From NCBI RefSeq assembly GCF_036417845.1, contig NC_089978.1, positions 134,534,288 through 134,598,287 on the forward strand: DNA of 64,000 bases, written 5' to 3'. The notes beneath the pieces were generated by a model. It was not told where the DNA came from and did not search any database. It saw nothing but the letters and a program-made list of their open reading frames with translations. The stretch is from Apteryx mantelli. Lineage: Eukaryota > Chordata > Aves > Apterygiformes > Apterygidae. Position 1 is the first letter of the stretch. Each line of letters begins with the position of its first letter. Position numbers and translations under genes: made by a program. Of the stretch, positions 26,180 through 37,900 are shown piece by piece.

Positions 26180-26795
26180 ACAAGCATGCTCTATTTACTC
26201 TGCTTTATAACTGCCTTGGATGCATCTAGCCTCCATTTTTGCACACTGTACATGTGTGATGTAGCTTTCTGTAGATGTGCAGTGTCAGCTGTCCTGGATT
26301 TCCTAATGTACAGCACTGGATTAGCACCAAACACTGTAGAAGGATACTTTCCCATTAAAAATAACAGTTGATGACAAAAGCAGCAAACCCAGCAAGTATG
26401 AGGTATGTAACAATACAGACCACATTTTTATTTGTTATACTAGCCCTGCATGATCAGAATTTCACTAGTCTGTTCAGTACAAGTAGTGTACATTCACTAT
26501 AAGCCGACCGAGGTTTTTAAAATCGTATTATATTTTGCTAACATTCCAGTCTTCTCTCCTCAGTTTCTCTTCCCTCCCTCTCTTCCCCACGTATTAGATC
26601 TGGCAGTTCAGCAGCCTGTTCTCCACAGTTAAAAAATGGCAGTTCAATGATGCCATGAGCATGTCTGAACATCTGAAGAATTGTCCTTTCTACGACGTGG
26701 AGCACAAGAAGGACCCTGTGTTGCTGACGAGCATGTGTGAATCTCAAGAGCAGATTCAAAAGACCCTGGTCTCTACTTTCAAGCGCAGATTCTGA
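22570..26795 (+). CDS. FBXO40: FBXO40, F-box only protein 40 (two main exons)
   Basis: FBXO40 is the substrate receptor of a muscle SCF ubiquitin ligase; IRS1 is its known target. Coding exons: 22576 (or in-exon ATG 22570) to 24468, and 26598-26795. From 22570 the protein is 698 residues, close to the 709 of human. Residues 16-98 are the Cys/His-rich TRAF-type zinc-finger region (HCERCF, LHCRATFHMC, HLQVCPASVVCCSMEWNRW). An acidic, Lys-rich variable linker spans about 155-275. The conserved core starts at GLAPWQ near 278 and includes KVPVSYCGKRARLGDA. The F-box lies near 567-620 (SSLPVEVLKYIAGFLD). The last exon adds IWQFSS and a second CPF motif with a basic end, as in the family. The intron begins GCAAGT and ends TTAG, phase 0; if retained, it adds only three codons before a stop at 24480. 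Identification is very secure; the exact start is not. Confidence 0.96.
25180..25640 (+). mobile_element. CR1-type LINE 3' fragment in FBXO40 intron
   Basis: Plus-strand wording such as AATTAGAGAGATCCAAAGAA, AACAAGAACCAATGGCTGCA and AAATCCAAACCAGAAATTAG follows the 3' part of CR1-type LINEs common in turtles and crocodilians. It is diverged and has no open frame. Ends are approximate. Confidence 0.6.
26123..26175. repeat. T-run plus (GA)20 microsatellite
   Basis: A 13-base T-run is followed by about 20 uninterrupted GA units. It lies in the FBXO40 last intron, some 420 bases before the acceptor. Its lack of interruptions suggests ongoing length variability. Confidence 0.95.
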
Positions 26796-29700
26796 ACGAC
26801 CTGCACCCCTTTCCCCATGGTCCTTTCAAGGTCATTTGAAAGAAGATTTGGAAATTCGGTTGTAAAGATTGCTGTTTCTAACTCTCCTTTGGAAATACGA
26901 AATTGGCTTCCCTCCAGCTATATCTGGAACATCCTGCATCTTTTTCCTGCATTAATTTAATTGCTAAAATGTCATCCATAGAGTTCTGGCACACTGCTCA
27001 CTGATGTCATGTGCTTTCTATTTCTTTTTCTGTTCTTTGCTTAATTGAGAAATCTTGAGAAAGTAATAAGGATATTGTTTGAAAGTAGCATCTTGGCAAC
27101 CTTGAAGATAGGCTGTTGCTCCTACACCATGTCCCTGAGAGAAGCAAGAGCAGTTAATGTAGGTACATTAATGTAGGTACAGCTTGACTAGATGTGGACC
27201 ACCTCTCTGTTGGCTGGAGAAGTTCTGGGCATACAGACCGGTGCCCTCCAACCTGACAGGTCTAGGAATTGCTAAGGTACTCTGAGATGTGGGCAAAGAG
27301 AAAGGAGCCCCAAAAAGAAAGTGGATAAATTAGAACTCCAGTGAGGACTCAGGAATGCACCGCACAACCACAAACCATCATTTAGGGCCCTGATTCAGGC
27401 AAACACCTATCTGGGACAGCATTTGAGTGCATGCCTGAAGTTGAGCTCATGGGAACATTAAAACTCAACCAAAGCAAACTCGCTCATTCTTAGAAATAAC
27501 CAAGTTGCAAACAGTTTTAGGGAATCTGTTGATTTTTTATATTTTTCAATCAATAATTGTCTCTAAATGTTTCATTTAAATATCCACTAAAGCCATCAAA
27601 AATTATTTGAAGACACTTTCAGAATGTCTTACCTAACCAGTTTTGCAATGAACAATTTGTCACAACAAGATTTTTTTTTCCATAAAAGAAAAAACATTCA
27701 GCAACTCATTCAGTAATGGTATGAATAATGTTTACTACAATTAAAAAGGAGAAAAAATGGAAACAATCAGGAAACATGGAAGATATCAAATGGAGTATAA
27801 AATTTTTTTCTATTCTAACAGAGCAGAAAAGTAGTTAGGATTTGGTTGATTTTTTAATAAGTAAATTAAGTTGAAATAAGTTAATTTGAGAGAAAGCAGG
27901 AATGCTATGAACAGTGGATGTCTCATTCCAATATTTAGACTGATTTCAGACATGCTAGTTAGAAATGCCATAGTTCTGGTTGTAGGTGGGATTCTTCTGA
28001 AATGGCTTTAGAGTGATTCAACAGCTTGCAGACTTTGCATACAGTCACTTTCTTTTTTAAGCTCATAAGTGTGAGCTCAGCACATGTGATCTGGCTTTCA
28101 CCTCACAGGCACAGCTTACCAGCACTCATGGATCTGTGGTGCCCTGGGCCAGGCACTCACATGATGGAGTAGGTGCCGGTGCCACTGCTCTCACTACCTG
28201 GGCCAGCTGGATTAAACCTGAGTCAGGTATATTGAGACATGCTGCACTTGTAGCTCCCCATTTCAGCATAGATCTAGGATGAGCAGACTACACAAGGAAG
28301 AACTACCTCTTATTGATAAGGGCTGTTACTCACGGTTGCTGATGAACCTGAATCAAGCCCATGGTAACCGAGGCCATGAATTGCATGGTGCCAGAAACAA
28401 CCCCAAGTACTGTTTGTCCTCATCTATGCTTGCAGTTTAAATGGTCCCTCTGAGATTCTACCATATAAGAATATTTTTCTTCTCCAGATACATGCCCTCA
28501 GGAAAACTTCCTTTGATTTGTTGGGGTGTGGATTAGTCCCAGGATTATCAACAGGACTCACAGCAATTACTGTTTTTTTTCATGGTATTCTGTTGCCTTT
28601 CCCTAGAGATCCTTCCTGGGAAGTCTCATAATGCTGTACACATGAGAGTAAATCTGTCTGTACGTGAATCCTGTGGAGAACAAGTAGCAACCCAATTTTA
28701 TGTACAGAAAATTGAGGCAAAATAACACAAGGAATCTGAGCTGGGCCAGGCTGCAGTTAAAGCTGGTGTTCCTTTGTTCCTTCGTCCTGTGGTTTAATCA
28801 CTGTGCAAAAACAAACTTCCTGTCCTATAAAGATGCTTACAAAAACTCAGCTGTCCTCAGAAAATCCGCTATGAAGTAGGTTGTCCAATATTATCACTCT
28901 GTGTTTTACATAGGAAAGTTGATGCATGTGAGACAACACAAACTTTCTAGACTGGCCTTTACATGAGGGTCTCTTTGGTGAAAGATGCTCAGCAGCTGCA
29001 AATGCATGTCCAAAAATCAGGTGCCAGTATCTAAGCTTGGTACTGAAAAATGGAGGCACTCAAAATTATGGACAAATTTAGGAGAAAAAAAGAAGAGCCT
29101 TATACATAGAGTCTCAGAGTGAGTCAGTGTTTAAGGCGGGTTTAAGAGACCATTAGAAAGTAAATTCAGTCTATGAACTGTCTCTCATTTGATCAGCCAC
29201 TTAGCTGCTGTAAACTGGTGTAGCTCCACTGAAATTGATTTATGTTAGTGGTGAATTGGGCTCATTTTACCTTTAGTATCAGTGTCACTGACACTGCTGC
29301 TATTCTGGTTCAGGCCTACTTTTGTCAGCTTCAGGGACTTTTCTTCTTGTATCTTCCTTTTTCTAGAGATCTTCTGACTTATGCAGCAGCCTTATAACTG
29401 GTGACCTTGCTTCTTCCCTGGGAAGGAGGTGCCAAAGTCAGACTGCGGAGAGGCTGCAGCTTTGGCAAGTGTGGTCATTAAAGGTGTGGGTTAGAGAGAG
29501 GAATGTCTCGACCACTACATCTAGGGACCAACCTGGGTTAAGATGCAACATCTAGGAGACTAGACGGCGATCCTTTTCCCTTGGGTACTACTATAAAATA
29601 CACTGGAGACACACAGGCTCCTAATTCACCAAGAGAGAAAGAAACAAACTCACTCAGGTAAATATATATGCATAGTTTTTGGTTAAGTCAACAAGATTTA

Positions 29701-30965
29701 TTTACAGCCTATGCTTCGGCTATACAGTAGAAGCTGAAAATCCACAAGTGACCTTTAGATTAGTCATTAATCCCACCCTGGAAGAGGGAAGACGGTACAG
29801 CAAAGTGGAGGTCCCACTCAGAAGGGTGAGTACCTACCTCACAGATGCCAGCTGGTAGAAACCTCTTACTTTATCTCTCATTTAACACTAGAGGAGAGCT
29901 GTGGGCTGGTATCGGATACAGTTTAATTAATCAGAGCATGTATGCCAGGCTAGCCCGATGTTGATGGTCCTACTCATTAGCAGGAGCTAAAGAAGGAGGC
30001 TTGGGCTTGGATTTAGTAAGTGTTCAGTCTCCTTGTTTAGGCTTGTAACTTGACCAAAGGAAAATCAAAATAAATAGGGAAACTTCCCCATTAGAAAGTT
30101 AGGCATCTAAATAGAATTTAGGACCCAAAACATTTCCTGAATGTCAGCTTGAGGGATTCAATCAGAAGAAACATGGCATTTGTTACTTTTTAAAACAGCT
30201 GTTTTGCTGTGGAGTGACCCAAATTGGGAAAGTGGATCCAATCCAGTGGAGCACAGAGGTTGCTCTCTGTCCACATCTCACACTTCAGACCTTCATGGCT
30301 TAGATCCCATTAGTGCTGCCCACATGTCTTGTGAAGGGCAAGAACAATATTCTGCACACTCTGGAGACTGACAAATTTTGCAGTGTTTTTTCGTGTTGGA
30401 AGAATGGGAACTGGAATGACAGCCTCATGGAAATCAGAGAGGTCAGAGCAGGGCAAAAAAAGCTGAGGACAAGAGAGTAGGAAGACAGAGTACCTGACAG
30501 AGTAAAGGTGACATGGTGAGAGGCAAGTGGAAAAAGGTAAAAGTGCACATGCATGAAGGGAAGTGGGATGTGGAAGAGGTGATGGGACTGGAAGTGTGTT
30601 CAGAGGAAATAATTCAATTCAACAGAAACTAGAAGGATGGGATAGCAGAGCAGAGACATGTTTAGTAGAGTAGAGACATATGGAGAGCATAAGAAGGGGA
30701 ATGGAGAGTTTATTTTTATTTATTTTGGCTTCTACTGACAAAGTAAGATATTTGCATGAGCCTTGTGAACTCAGTGAATTGCAGACTGTTCTGAATTATA
30801 AGCTTTATCATGACTCTTGCTCATGCTCTTGTAGCAGGACCTCTGCTCTGGGGTAAACTATTCAGCTAGTATGTTGTTGAAAGACCAGAGCTGAGAGGCC
30901 ATTGTAAAACCATGAAAAGTCACCAGTTTTGATGTTCCTGCATACTCATCGTTCACTGCCAACAG
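26796..30965. other. FBXO40 3' UTR and intergenic DNA
   Basis: The start of this stretch should be FBXO40 3' untranslated sequence. I see no AATAAA within the first 2 kb after the stop, so its end is not placed. Most of the rest is unremarkable AT-rich DNA. A plus-strand frame at 30180-30371 follows an acceptor-like TTTTTAAAACAG but has no family match. HCLS1, the human neighbour of FBXO40, is not recognisable here. Confidence 0.45.
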
Positions 30966-31178
30966 CTGATGTTCTTGAAAATGCTCCTCTTTGAGGAAGT
31001 GGCTGGGAATTCCCATTCAGTGTTATACAGTAACATGGGAGAGATGATATTTCTTAAGGGGCAAAAGGGTAGGCCATATAGCGACAAATACCATAAGTCC
31101 AGACTGGAGGAAGAAATTACTTGCCAGTCCTCCAACTCCCAAAACCAAGTGAGCACAGATAAGATGAAGTTTGTCTGA
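30966..31178 (+). CDS. Weak candidate terminal exon, unidentified
   Basis: After a fair acceptor (TTCACTGCCAACAG) one frame runs 70 codons to a TGA at 31176-31178, and AATAAA signals follow at 31226 and 31252. The polypeptide is soluble-looking and mixed in composition (it includes LKGQKGRPYSDKYHKSRLEE). The opposite strand is also open over most of this span, which weakens the case. No family is recognised and no upstream partner exon is evident. Confidence 0.2.
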   Translation: MMFLKMLLFEEVAGNSHSVLYSNMGEMIFLKGQKGRPYSDKYHKSRLEEEITCQSSNSQNQVSTDKMKFV

Positions 31179-31225
31179 ACAATGTTATTTTGTAAAGGTT
31201 TGTAACTCCTTGTTGCTTTCTTAAG

Positions 31226-31257
31226 AATAAAAATTATGGTTAAAAAAATCCAATAAA
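31226..31257 (+). terminator. Pair of AATAAA poly(A) signals
   Basis: Two AATAAA hexamers at 31226-31231 and 31252-31257 are followed by a T/G-containing stretch. They could end the weak exon candidate just upstream or a very long FBXO40 3' UTR (4.4 kb). Either use is inferred only from position. Confidence 0.3.
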
Positions 31258-31299
31258 ATACTTGTCTTAGCTTATTTTCTTAGTTTCATCACAATAATG

Positions 31300-32250
31300 T
31301 TTGCTTTACTTTCAAATCAGGTAATTCCTGTACCCTCATTTTCATTATTCTCCTTTCCTCTGCTTCACTCTTCAGTTTGATCCTCCTGAGTGTAGAATAA
31401 GACTACATATCAGTTACAATTATTTTTTCTCTCTGCATAGTCACCTTCTACTTCCTGGTTCAGTTATTTACTCATATTGTTGAAAAACTTTCTCTGTTTC
31501 TGAAAGTTTCTTTTCCAGGTTGACATGTCACATTATATCTGCAAACATGTAAAGAAAAGAGTTTTCTTTGCCAGTCTGTCTCCTTTCTTATTCTTCACTT
31601 ATTTTTAATAACATGGTTGGTCTGACTGTTCATCCAAGTAGTTACAGAGAGATTTTTGCTTCTTTACTTGGGATGCAAGTTCCACAACTGCTGTGCATCT
31701 CTCACAGAAATTCTGGACTTCTTTCACATTCAGGTCCTCGACCTTTATAGTTTAAGTTAATGAGTTCTCCTAAAGCCTTGATGTTTTTTCCTTTTGAAAA
31801 AACGCTTCATGTACAAACCTACTTTTGCTTAGGTTCCTGCTTAATTTATATGTAAGCAAACTATGATCACACAGTCCAAATTTATTTTTGATGACCAGCT
31901 GCTCTACGACTTAATTGCTATTTACAACTAAGTAATCTTTTGTTGGTTCAATGACTGTTTTGTGAAGGAATTTGTCATCTGCTATACTGAAAAACATAGG
32001 CCTAGGCCCAATTATGATTATCAGAGTTTAGTCTTCAGTTCATAAATGTGAAGTTAATTTCTCATGGCAGCATAGTTCCTTGTGGGATTTATCTACCTCT
32101 TTTAATATTAGAGCTCTCTCTATATATCCAATAATGAACTTGAGTCGTTCACAGCTGACTCTGACCTCTGCCAGAGAAAAGTCTCTTCTAACCTTCTTGC
32201 TGAGTTTTATGTAAACAACCCATTACATCATTAATCTGATGCTAACTCAC
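31300..32250 (-). mobile_element. Decayed CR1-type LINE, antisense
   Basis: The plus strand reads like the complement of a CR1-type LINE, with wording such as GCAAACTATGATCACACAGT near 31856 and GAATTTGTCATCTGCTATAC near 31969. It has many stops and gaps. It abuts a plus-oriented CR1 3' end at 32381, so at least two insertions are stacked here. Confidence 0.42.
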
Positions 32251-32380
32251 TGTCTTTAGCTTCATTTCTACCAGTCCTGAACTGAAGAATATTTTAGTAC
32301 CTGGCATGACTGTTATTCCACTGTATTTCTGCCACTTGCATGACAGCCAGTTTACACTCCATAGTAGCTGTTCCTAGTTC

Positions 32381-32696
32381 TTTCCTACAACTATCTGAAG
32401 GGTTGTAGATACAACAAAGATAGTGGAGCCAAACTCTTCTCAGTAGTGCCAGGCAATAAAAAAGGGGCAATGGCAACAAGTTGCAGCTTGGAAGGGTCAG
32501 GTTGGACTTTAGGAAAAACTTTTTTATCAGCAGGGTAGTGCAGCACTGGAACAGGTATACCTGGAAAGGTGGTAGAATCTCCATCCCTGGAGAGTTTCCA
32601 GACTTGGCTGGACAAAATCATGGTGACCTGATCTAGCAGGAGGTTGGATTGAGACCTCCAGAGCTCCCTTCCGACCACCACTTCTCTGATTCCACA
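32381..32696 (+). mobile_element. CR1 LINE 3' end
   Basis: This is the best preserved CR1 fragment in the window. In order it has CTACAACTATCTGAAGGGTT, a GGTTGGACTTTAGGAAAAACTT-like block, AATCTCCATCCCTGGAGAGT, the GGAGGTTGGATTGAGACCTC block and the terminal CTCCCTTCCGACCACC followed by a TGATTCC end. This matches the classic archosaur and turtle CR1 3' region in plus orientation. It is 5'-truncated and carries no open frame. Confidence 0.85.
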
Positions 32697-32699
32697 ATA

Positions 32700-34850
32700 T
32701 CGCCTGAGATACCCTATAGTATACAGACATCTCTGTTAGTACTCCCTGACCTCCTCCACTTCCCTTAGCTGAACTAAATAGCCCTTTAGCTGTTGGTATT
32801 GGCTGCCTGATGCTTCTCCATCAGTACCTTCTCTCTCCTTGCTGTCTAGGCTTCTGCCCTCTTTATCTACTGCCAGGTACTTATTTTACCGGCTTTCAGC
32901 TCCCTGCATACAAAACCAGACACACCTATAACACAACTCTCTTCCAGCAGTTGCAGCAGCAGCACTGAATGGATCTCTTGGACAGGATACCTACACAGTA
33001 AAACTGTATTTATGAGCTAGCTTAGTGTGATGCAAAACTTTTTACCAGGGCTGTTTCCTTTAGCCAGGCTGATCCAGCAGGCAAAGGACTGCTGCTCCAG
33101 AGAACAGAAGGGAGTCTCAGCTTTACCAAATGTCTGGAAGGATTTGATTACAGAGAATAGTCAAGAGCAGTTTACTGCTCTGAAAGACAAATTCGATCAT
33201 TATAGCTGTGTTTGAACCTCTCTGAAAGCAGTAAGCCACGATTCATTTCACAGCCACAGCACCGGCTGCAGACTTCCCCCAACTTCTGTGCATAAAAAGC
33301 TAAGGGCCAAATCTGCTCCCGTAGGCTCAAAGTGCCGTTCTGGTCCCATGGGAGCAGCTAGAGAAACAAATTAGGGAAAGGAGCCTTGCCTCAGCAGGGA
33401 GAGCTGCTGCCTTTGCCCCGAGCGCAGGAGCTGCAGAGACGCCTGCACTCTGCCTTGATGGCTGTCAGGAATCCGCCAGAGCAGCCCCAGCTCATTGGGC
33501 AATGGCACATGATGGGCTCTTTCCTCAGCCTGTCTTAGCTGTACCCGAGGAGGCAGTCTGCTCCCAGAGCCAGACAGGGAGAGTGCAAAAAACCCTATGG
33601 ATCATAAAAGAGAAGAAGCTGTTTTGATTCCTAAAACACAGATTCAACACAGAAGAGGCAGGAGGGGGGGGGTCATTTCCAGCAGACTGTCACAGTAACT
33701 TGACTTGCGACATGGGAAAAATGACAAGTGTACTTTCTCTGAGCTTCTGTGTGGGCTCTCCTCCCTATTGTCTGTATTGTCTGTATATGTCTGTCTACCT
33801 ACAGCAAGGCAGGGCAGGTGTGCAGCCTTGAAGAGCAGAAACGCCGAGACATGGAGGGCCAGGTGAGAAGAGAGGAGTGTGAAGGTTGAACCCCTCAGGT
33901 GGAAGGGGGATGACAAGGACTTGCGGGCTGTGTGCTATTACCCCAGTGGGAAGATGAGTGAGCTTGTCAGAGCAGACGGCCAACAAGTGTGACAAATTCA
34001 GGGATCCTAAACATAATTTCAGTGGACCCTTGAGGAGCAGGAAGAATTAATGTTCTTCATGACTCTGTTCCAAGTAGGACTAAAGTGGTGAGTGAGAATG
34101 GGATTGGGATGCAAGGAGTAAATCTGCAGCAAGACTTGCTTGGACGTGTACATGACTATAGCAGCCCATGGCAAGGGTAAGCTGTGTCACTGCCAGGGCT
34201 AGTAAGACTGTGAAGAGAGGAACAGACTGGCAGAGGAAGAAAAGCAGCCATTTTCTCTCAGTGTATCTCAAAGAGGCAGAAAAAGGCAGTATTTAAAATA
34301 CCATCAGAGCTCATCCATTTCCTCTCTTATGCCTGTGCAGCAGCCTGATTTCTTTCTGTAATATTTTTTTCCCACTAAGTGCAGGCTTGCCTGGTTTCTG
34401 GCAGCGGGACGGCAGGCTCTCGGTGCTGCATCATAGTGCCTCAGAGCAAACCACTTTTCAAGCATTTCCTTTCAGTTAGAGAAGGATCGACAAAAACGAA
34501 CAAGCAAACCAACTTGAACTCCAAAGTCTCTCAGGAAGCATAAGTCTTCTAAAAGGCACGCACACAGAGAAGTGACTGGCTTCACAAGGGGCTCGGTGAA
34601 CACTGAAGAGAAGAGGCAGTACGTAGCAGGGCACCAGGAAGAGACTGGCACAACACAGACTCTTAAAGAGGGACTCAGTGAAAAAAACCCACCTGCAGGT
34701 CTGGGGATGCCCCTCGATCCCAGTCTATAGCACTCCACTTTTCTGCTGTCTCAAGACTTCACCATTAAGGCCTCAGACTCAGACGTTTTGGTAAAGAAAG
34801 AGTTAATGGTTTTAAATTTTTTTTTGCTGCTGCTGCTGCTGTGTTGCCAG
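32700..34850. other. Intergenic DNA before TAPBPL
   Basis: Mixed-composition sequence with no recognised exon. Open frames at 33644-33995 (minus) and 34472-34738 (minus) lack splice framing and family likeness. The region becomes richer in G and C toward the TAPBPL start but does not form a clear CpG island. Confidence 0.45.
34826..34840. repeat. (GCT)5 repeat near TAPBPL start
   Basis: Five GCT units directly follow a T-run and lie just before the interferon-type element in the TAPBPL upstream region. It is short and probably incidental. Confidence 0.8.
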
Positions 34851-34851
34851 A

Positions 34852-34865
34852 GTGAAAGTGAAATC
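34852..34865 (+). promoter_or_regulatory. ISRE/IRF-type element upstream of TAPBPL
   Basis: GTGAAAGTGAAATC contains the IRF-binding core GAAANNGAAA (34854-34863), about 100 bases before the TAPBPL start codon. Human TAPBPL is known to be interferon-gamma inducible, like other MHC class I pathway genes, so an IRF site here is expected. The element and its position are seen directly; activity is inferred. Confidence 0.6.
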
Positions 34866-34963
34866 TAAAGCAGGAGCTTGTCAGCAGTCTGGGGCAAGGT
34901 TTGATTCCTGTAAGGTCTTCTGGGTTTGGAGGCCATCTGGAAACCCCTTTCCCCGAGGAAAGC

Positions 34964-37900
34964 ATGATTCAAGAGCTCCTCTTCTTCTGTGGCCTGCTGG
35001 GTCTGGGTGCAGGTGAGTTAAGGGAGTGTGGAAGGGGGGGCCTTCCGGGCAGCCGGCGCGGGCTCTGACAGCAGTGGTAGAGGGCTGATCCCATGCTTAC
35101 ACTCCCCCTAAGAGCACCCCTTAAATTGAGGTCTCTAAGTAAAAACTCCTGAACAGCTGCTTCCCGAGATTAATGCTGTTGTCAGAGGTACAGTACTAGA
35201 GAAATGGAGGGGCTGCTTTGGCCAGGGTCAAAAGAGGAACCCTAAAGTAGCAGCCGGCCTGTAGCCTCGTGTTCATTTATCCCTGCTCTCCATCCTAGAG
35301 AAAGGGTAGTATTCATATCTTCTTTCTTATAAGGATGCAGCGGGATTCGTGCATGTGTGCACATGCAGGCCTTGAAACAGGTTCATTCCCCTCCCTAAAG
35401 GGTCAACAAAAGATCCCACAGCAGCGCCTCCATTTCAAACGGTGGATATAGTCTTGGACTGCTCCTACGTGGGGGAAGATCCGAGGGGCTTGCAAGGTGC
35501 CTTTGGTGACTTGTTCTCCAAGGACCCTGCTACCCTTGTGCTGAGGGACATCAGTGTCAGAGATGATGGGAGCTTGGGTGAGGTGACTGATTACAAAGTG
35601 CTGCAGGAAAATGCTGACTCCTCTCCTCGCATTGTTTTTGAAGCCTCAGGTGAGTTGGAGAGCTGAGGTAAGAGAGTAGCCTCCTGGGTTTTGACCATTT
35701 ACAAGCACTGGGGTTCTACCTTCAAGCTTTTTCTTTAACTGAGTTCAGAAAATTAATTTTTGAGTGGCAGTTAAAGTTTACACACAATTTCTTGAACTTG
35801 GCAATTAGGACTTTAAGGAAGAAATTCTTGGAAGACATTAGGAAGCTGTGTTGAGGCACCTCCCTCCTGCTGGGGCTATTCTGGATTGTTTATCTCTTGG
35901 GAAATACTTCATCCAAGATGTCTCAGGAATTATGCCACTATACAGTATTATTGCACCCTTAAAGAGCATTCCTATCCTTTGTCTGAAGAAAAGAGAGGAT
36001 GTTTTTTGCTAGCAGAAGCATAGCGGTAAGTGCACCTTGCTTGGGGCATAGCTTTGCAAACACCATCAGTCAAGCAAAAATTTGAGCCTGTACTTCACCG
36101 TGGTCTTGTCTGTTGTCTACATTGTTTATACGCAACCATGTGCTTACACACAAGCTTGGCTGGAGCTCTGAGACATCTTCAGTGAGGGAGCTGAAGGCCC
36201 AGCAGAGTGCATTAATGTGAGTCCGAGCTCTCCTTCACACAGTGTGGATGGACTGGGCTTAGATGAGTTCAAGCACACTGCAGCAAGTCTGCTGTCAGGC
36301 ATCACAAATACAGATTGTCCTTTCCACACTGAGTTAGTTTCCAGCAATATGGATAGAAAACATGTAGGTCACCAGGATGTTTATGCCTACGATTATGTTT
36401 TGACCAACGGCATAGATATAGTCTGTCTCTCCATACAGCTGGTCCTGCCTTCTTGCCACTCTTTCTTTCCTTAACTGGGATGCTTCAGCACCTCCTTTGC
36501 TTCTGGACTCACACCTAACAAGAATAAACATTGCTAGTCTTTGGTGGGTATTTCATATGCACAGCTTACTCTGTTGAGCTAGCTAAAAGGAATCTGTTCT
36601 GTTTATTCTCTTTTCCTAGCAGCTTCCTTTGCCCAGAGTGAACTCTGTACAATCTGGTAGGATAAAATACAATGAACAGACAGAAGGTCATAAGACAATC
36701 ATGACAAACCTCTCATATTCTTTCCAAGCCTTCATTTGATAAGCCTAGCATTACATTGCAGGGCTCTGACTGACTCTTGCAGCACATGGTGCCCCTCTAA
36801 AGTATGTCTCATCAACTTGCATTTGCTTTCCCCATTTGGAGTCAGATGGTTAAATCTCTCCCTCTGTCTTCACAGCCCCGTTGGTATCCATCCCACATGC
36901 AGAGTCCCTGCTGCACGCTGACTGTAACAGGGAGGAGGTGAACTGTGAGATCTCCCCATATGACTTCCAGCAGCATGGCAAGGGGCCCTGCCCTGCCTCC
37001 TGGTTCATGGGGACTCTGCGTCTGTCCAGTGGGATCAGTATTGCCCTGGTGCTCAGAGGCCCCCACTGCAGCAGCGGGCCAGAGGACAAGCCAGATGCAA
37101 TACTGCACCCAAAGCTGCGGATTCCTGTGAGCAAGAAGGGGACAGTGCTGACCACAGGTGACCAAATGCCCCTGACAGACATGAGGGGAAGCAAGCCTGC
37201 CTCCCCAAGAGGCCCATTCCCTACCCTCTCACCAGGACCTTAGGGCTGCTGGGAGGAGTCACATACGGAAGGAAGGGTTCTGTTGTGCAGGTTCCTCTGT
37301 AAAGGCCCTTCCTCAGGGACAGCCTTGCCCCCCTCATCCCTCCTCTCAGGGGTTCACATGCTCTGGCCAGCCCCTGAGGGTGGCAAGCACTTTGTCCTTC
37401 AAGACCATGCTGTGTACTTGGTGTCCACCTGTTTCTCTGCCCTGCCAACCCCGCTAGGATAGCTTCCTCCTGCTCTTCAGGCCATATGGCCTTGGGGCAC
37501 CATGCAACATGCCTCCTCTGGGTAGGGAGTTCACTGCGAGCAGTTCCTGCCAGAGGGTGCTCTCTTTAAAACCGTATCTGTTTAACACCCTGTTTGCCTA
37601 TACCTTTCTTTCTGTTTCTAGTTGAATTTCTGTCGTCGTCACGCAGCACTTCCCTGCGCACCCACCTCGGCGGCTTAGTCACCCTTGACTGCCACTTTGC
37701 CTTGGTTCCCAGCTCCCTGCTGTCCTCCCTGGAGTGGAGGAGGCAGCATCGAGGCAGTGGGCGACGCCTGTTTCGGTACCAGGCAGGGAGCACAGGCCCA
37801 ACAGTGGAGCCAAAAGTCCGTGTGGATTTGCCACAGTTGCTGGGGAATGGAGATGCATCACTTAATCTGCAAGGAGTGAGCGTGGCAGATGAGGGCACAT

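Larger units (their letters stand above)
24469..26597 (+). other. FBXO40 last intron, GC-AG type
   Basis: The exon ends GGAAAG and the intron starts GCAAGT, a GC donor with otherwise perfect consensus, which is what functional GC donors usually show. The acceptor is CCACGTATTAG. The join restores the family sequence (Gly-Lys-Ile-Trp-Gln-Phe) in phase 0, and no GT donor nearby would. The intron contains a CR1 fragment and a GA microsatellite. Confidence 0.85.
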
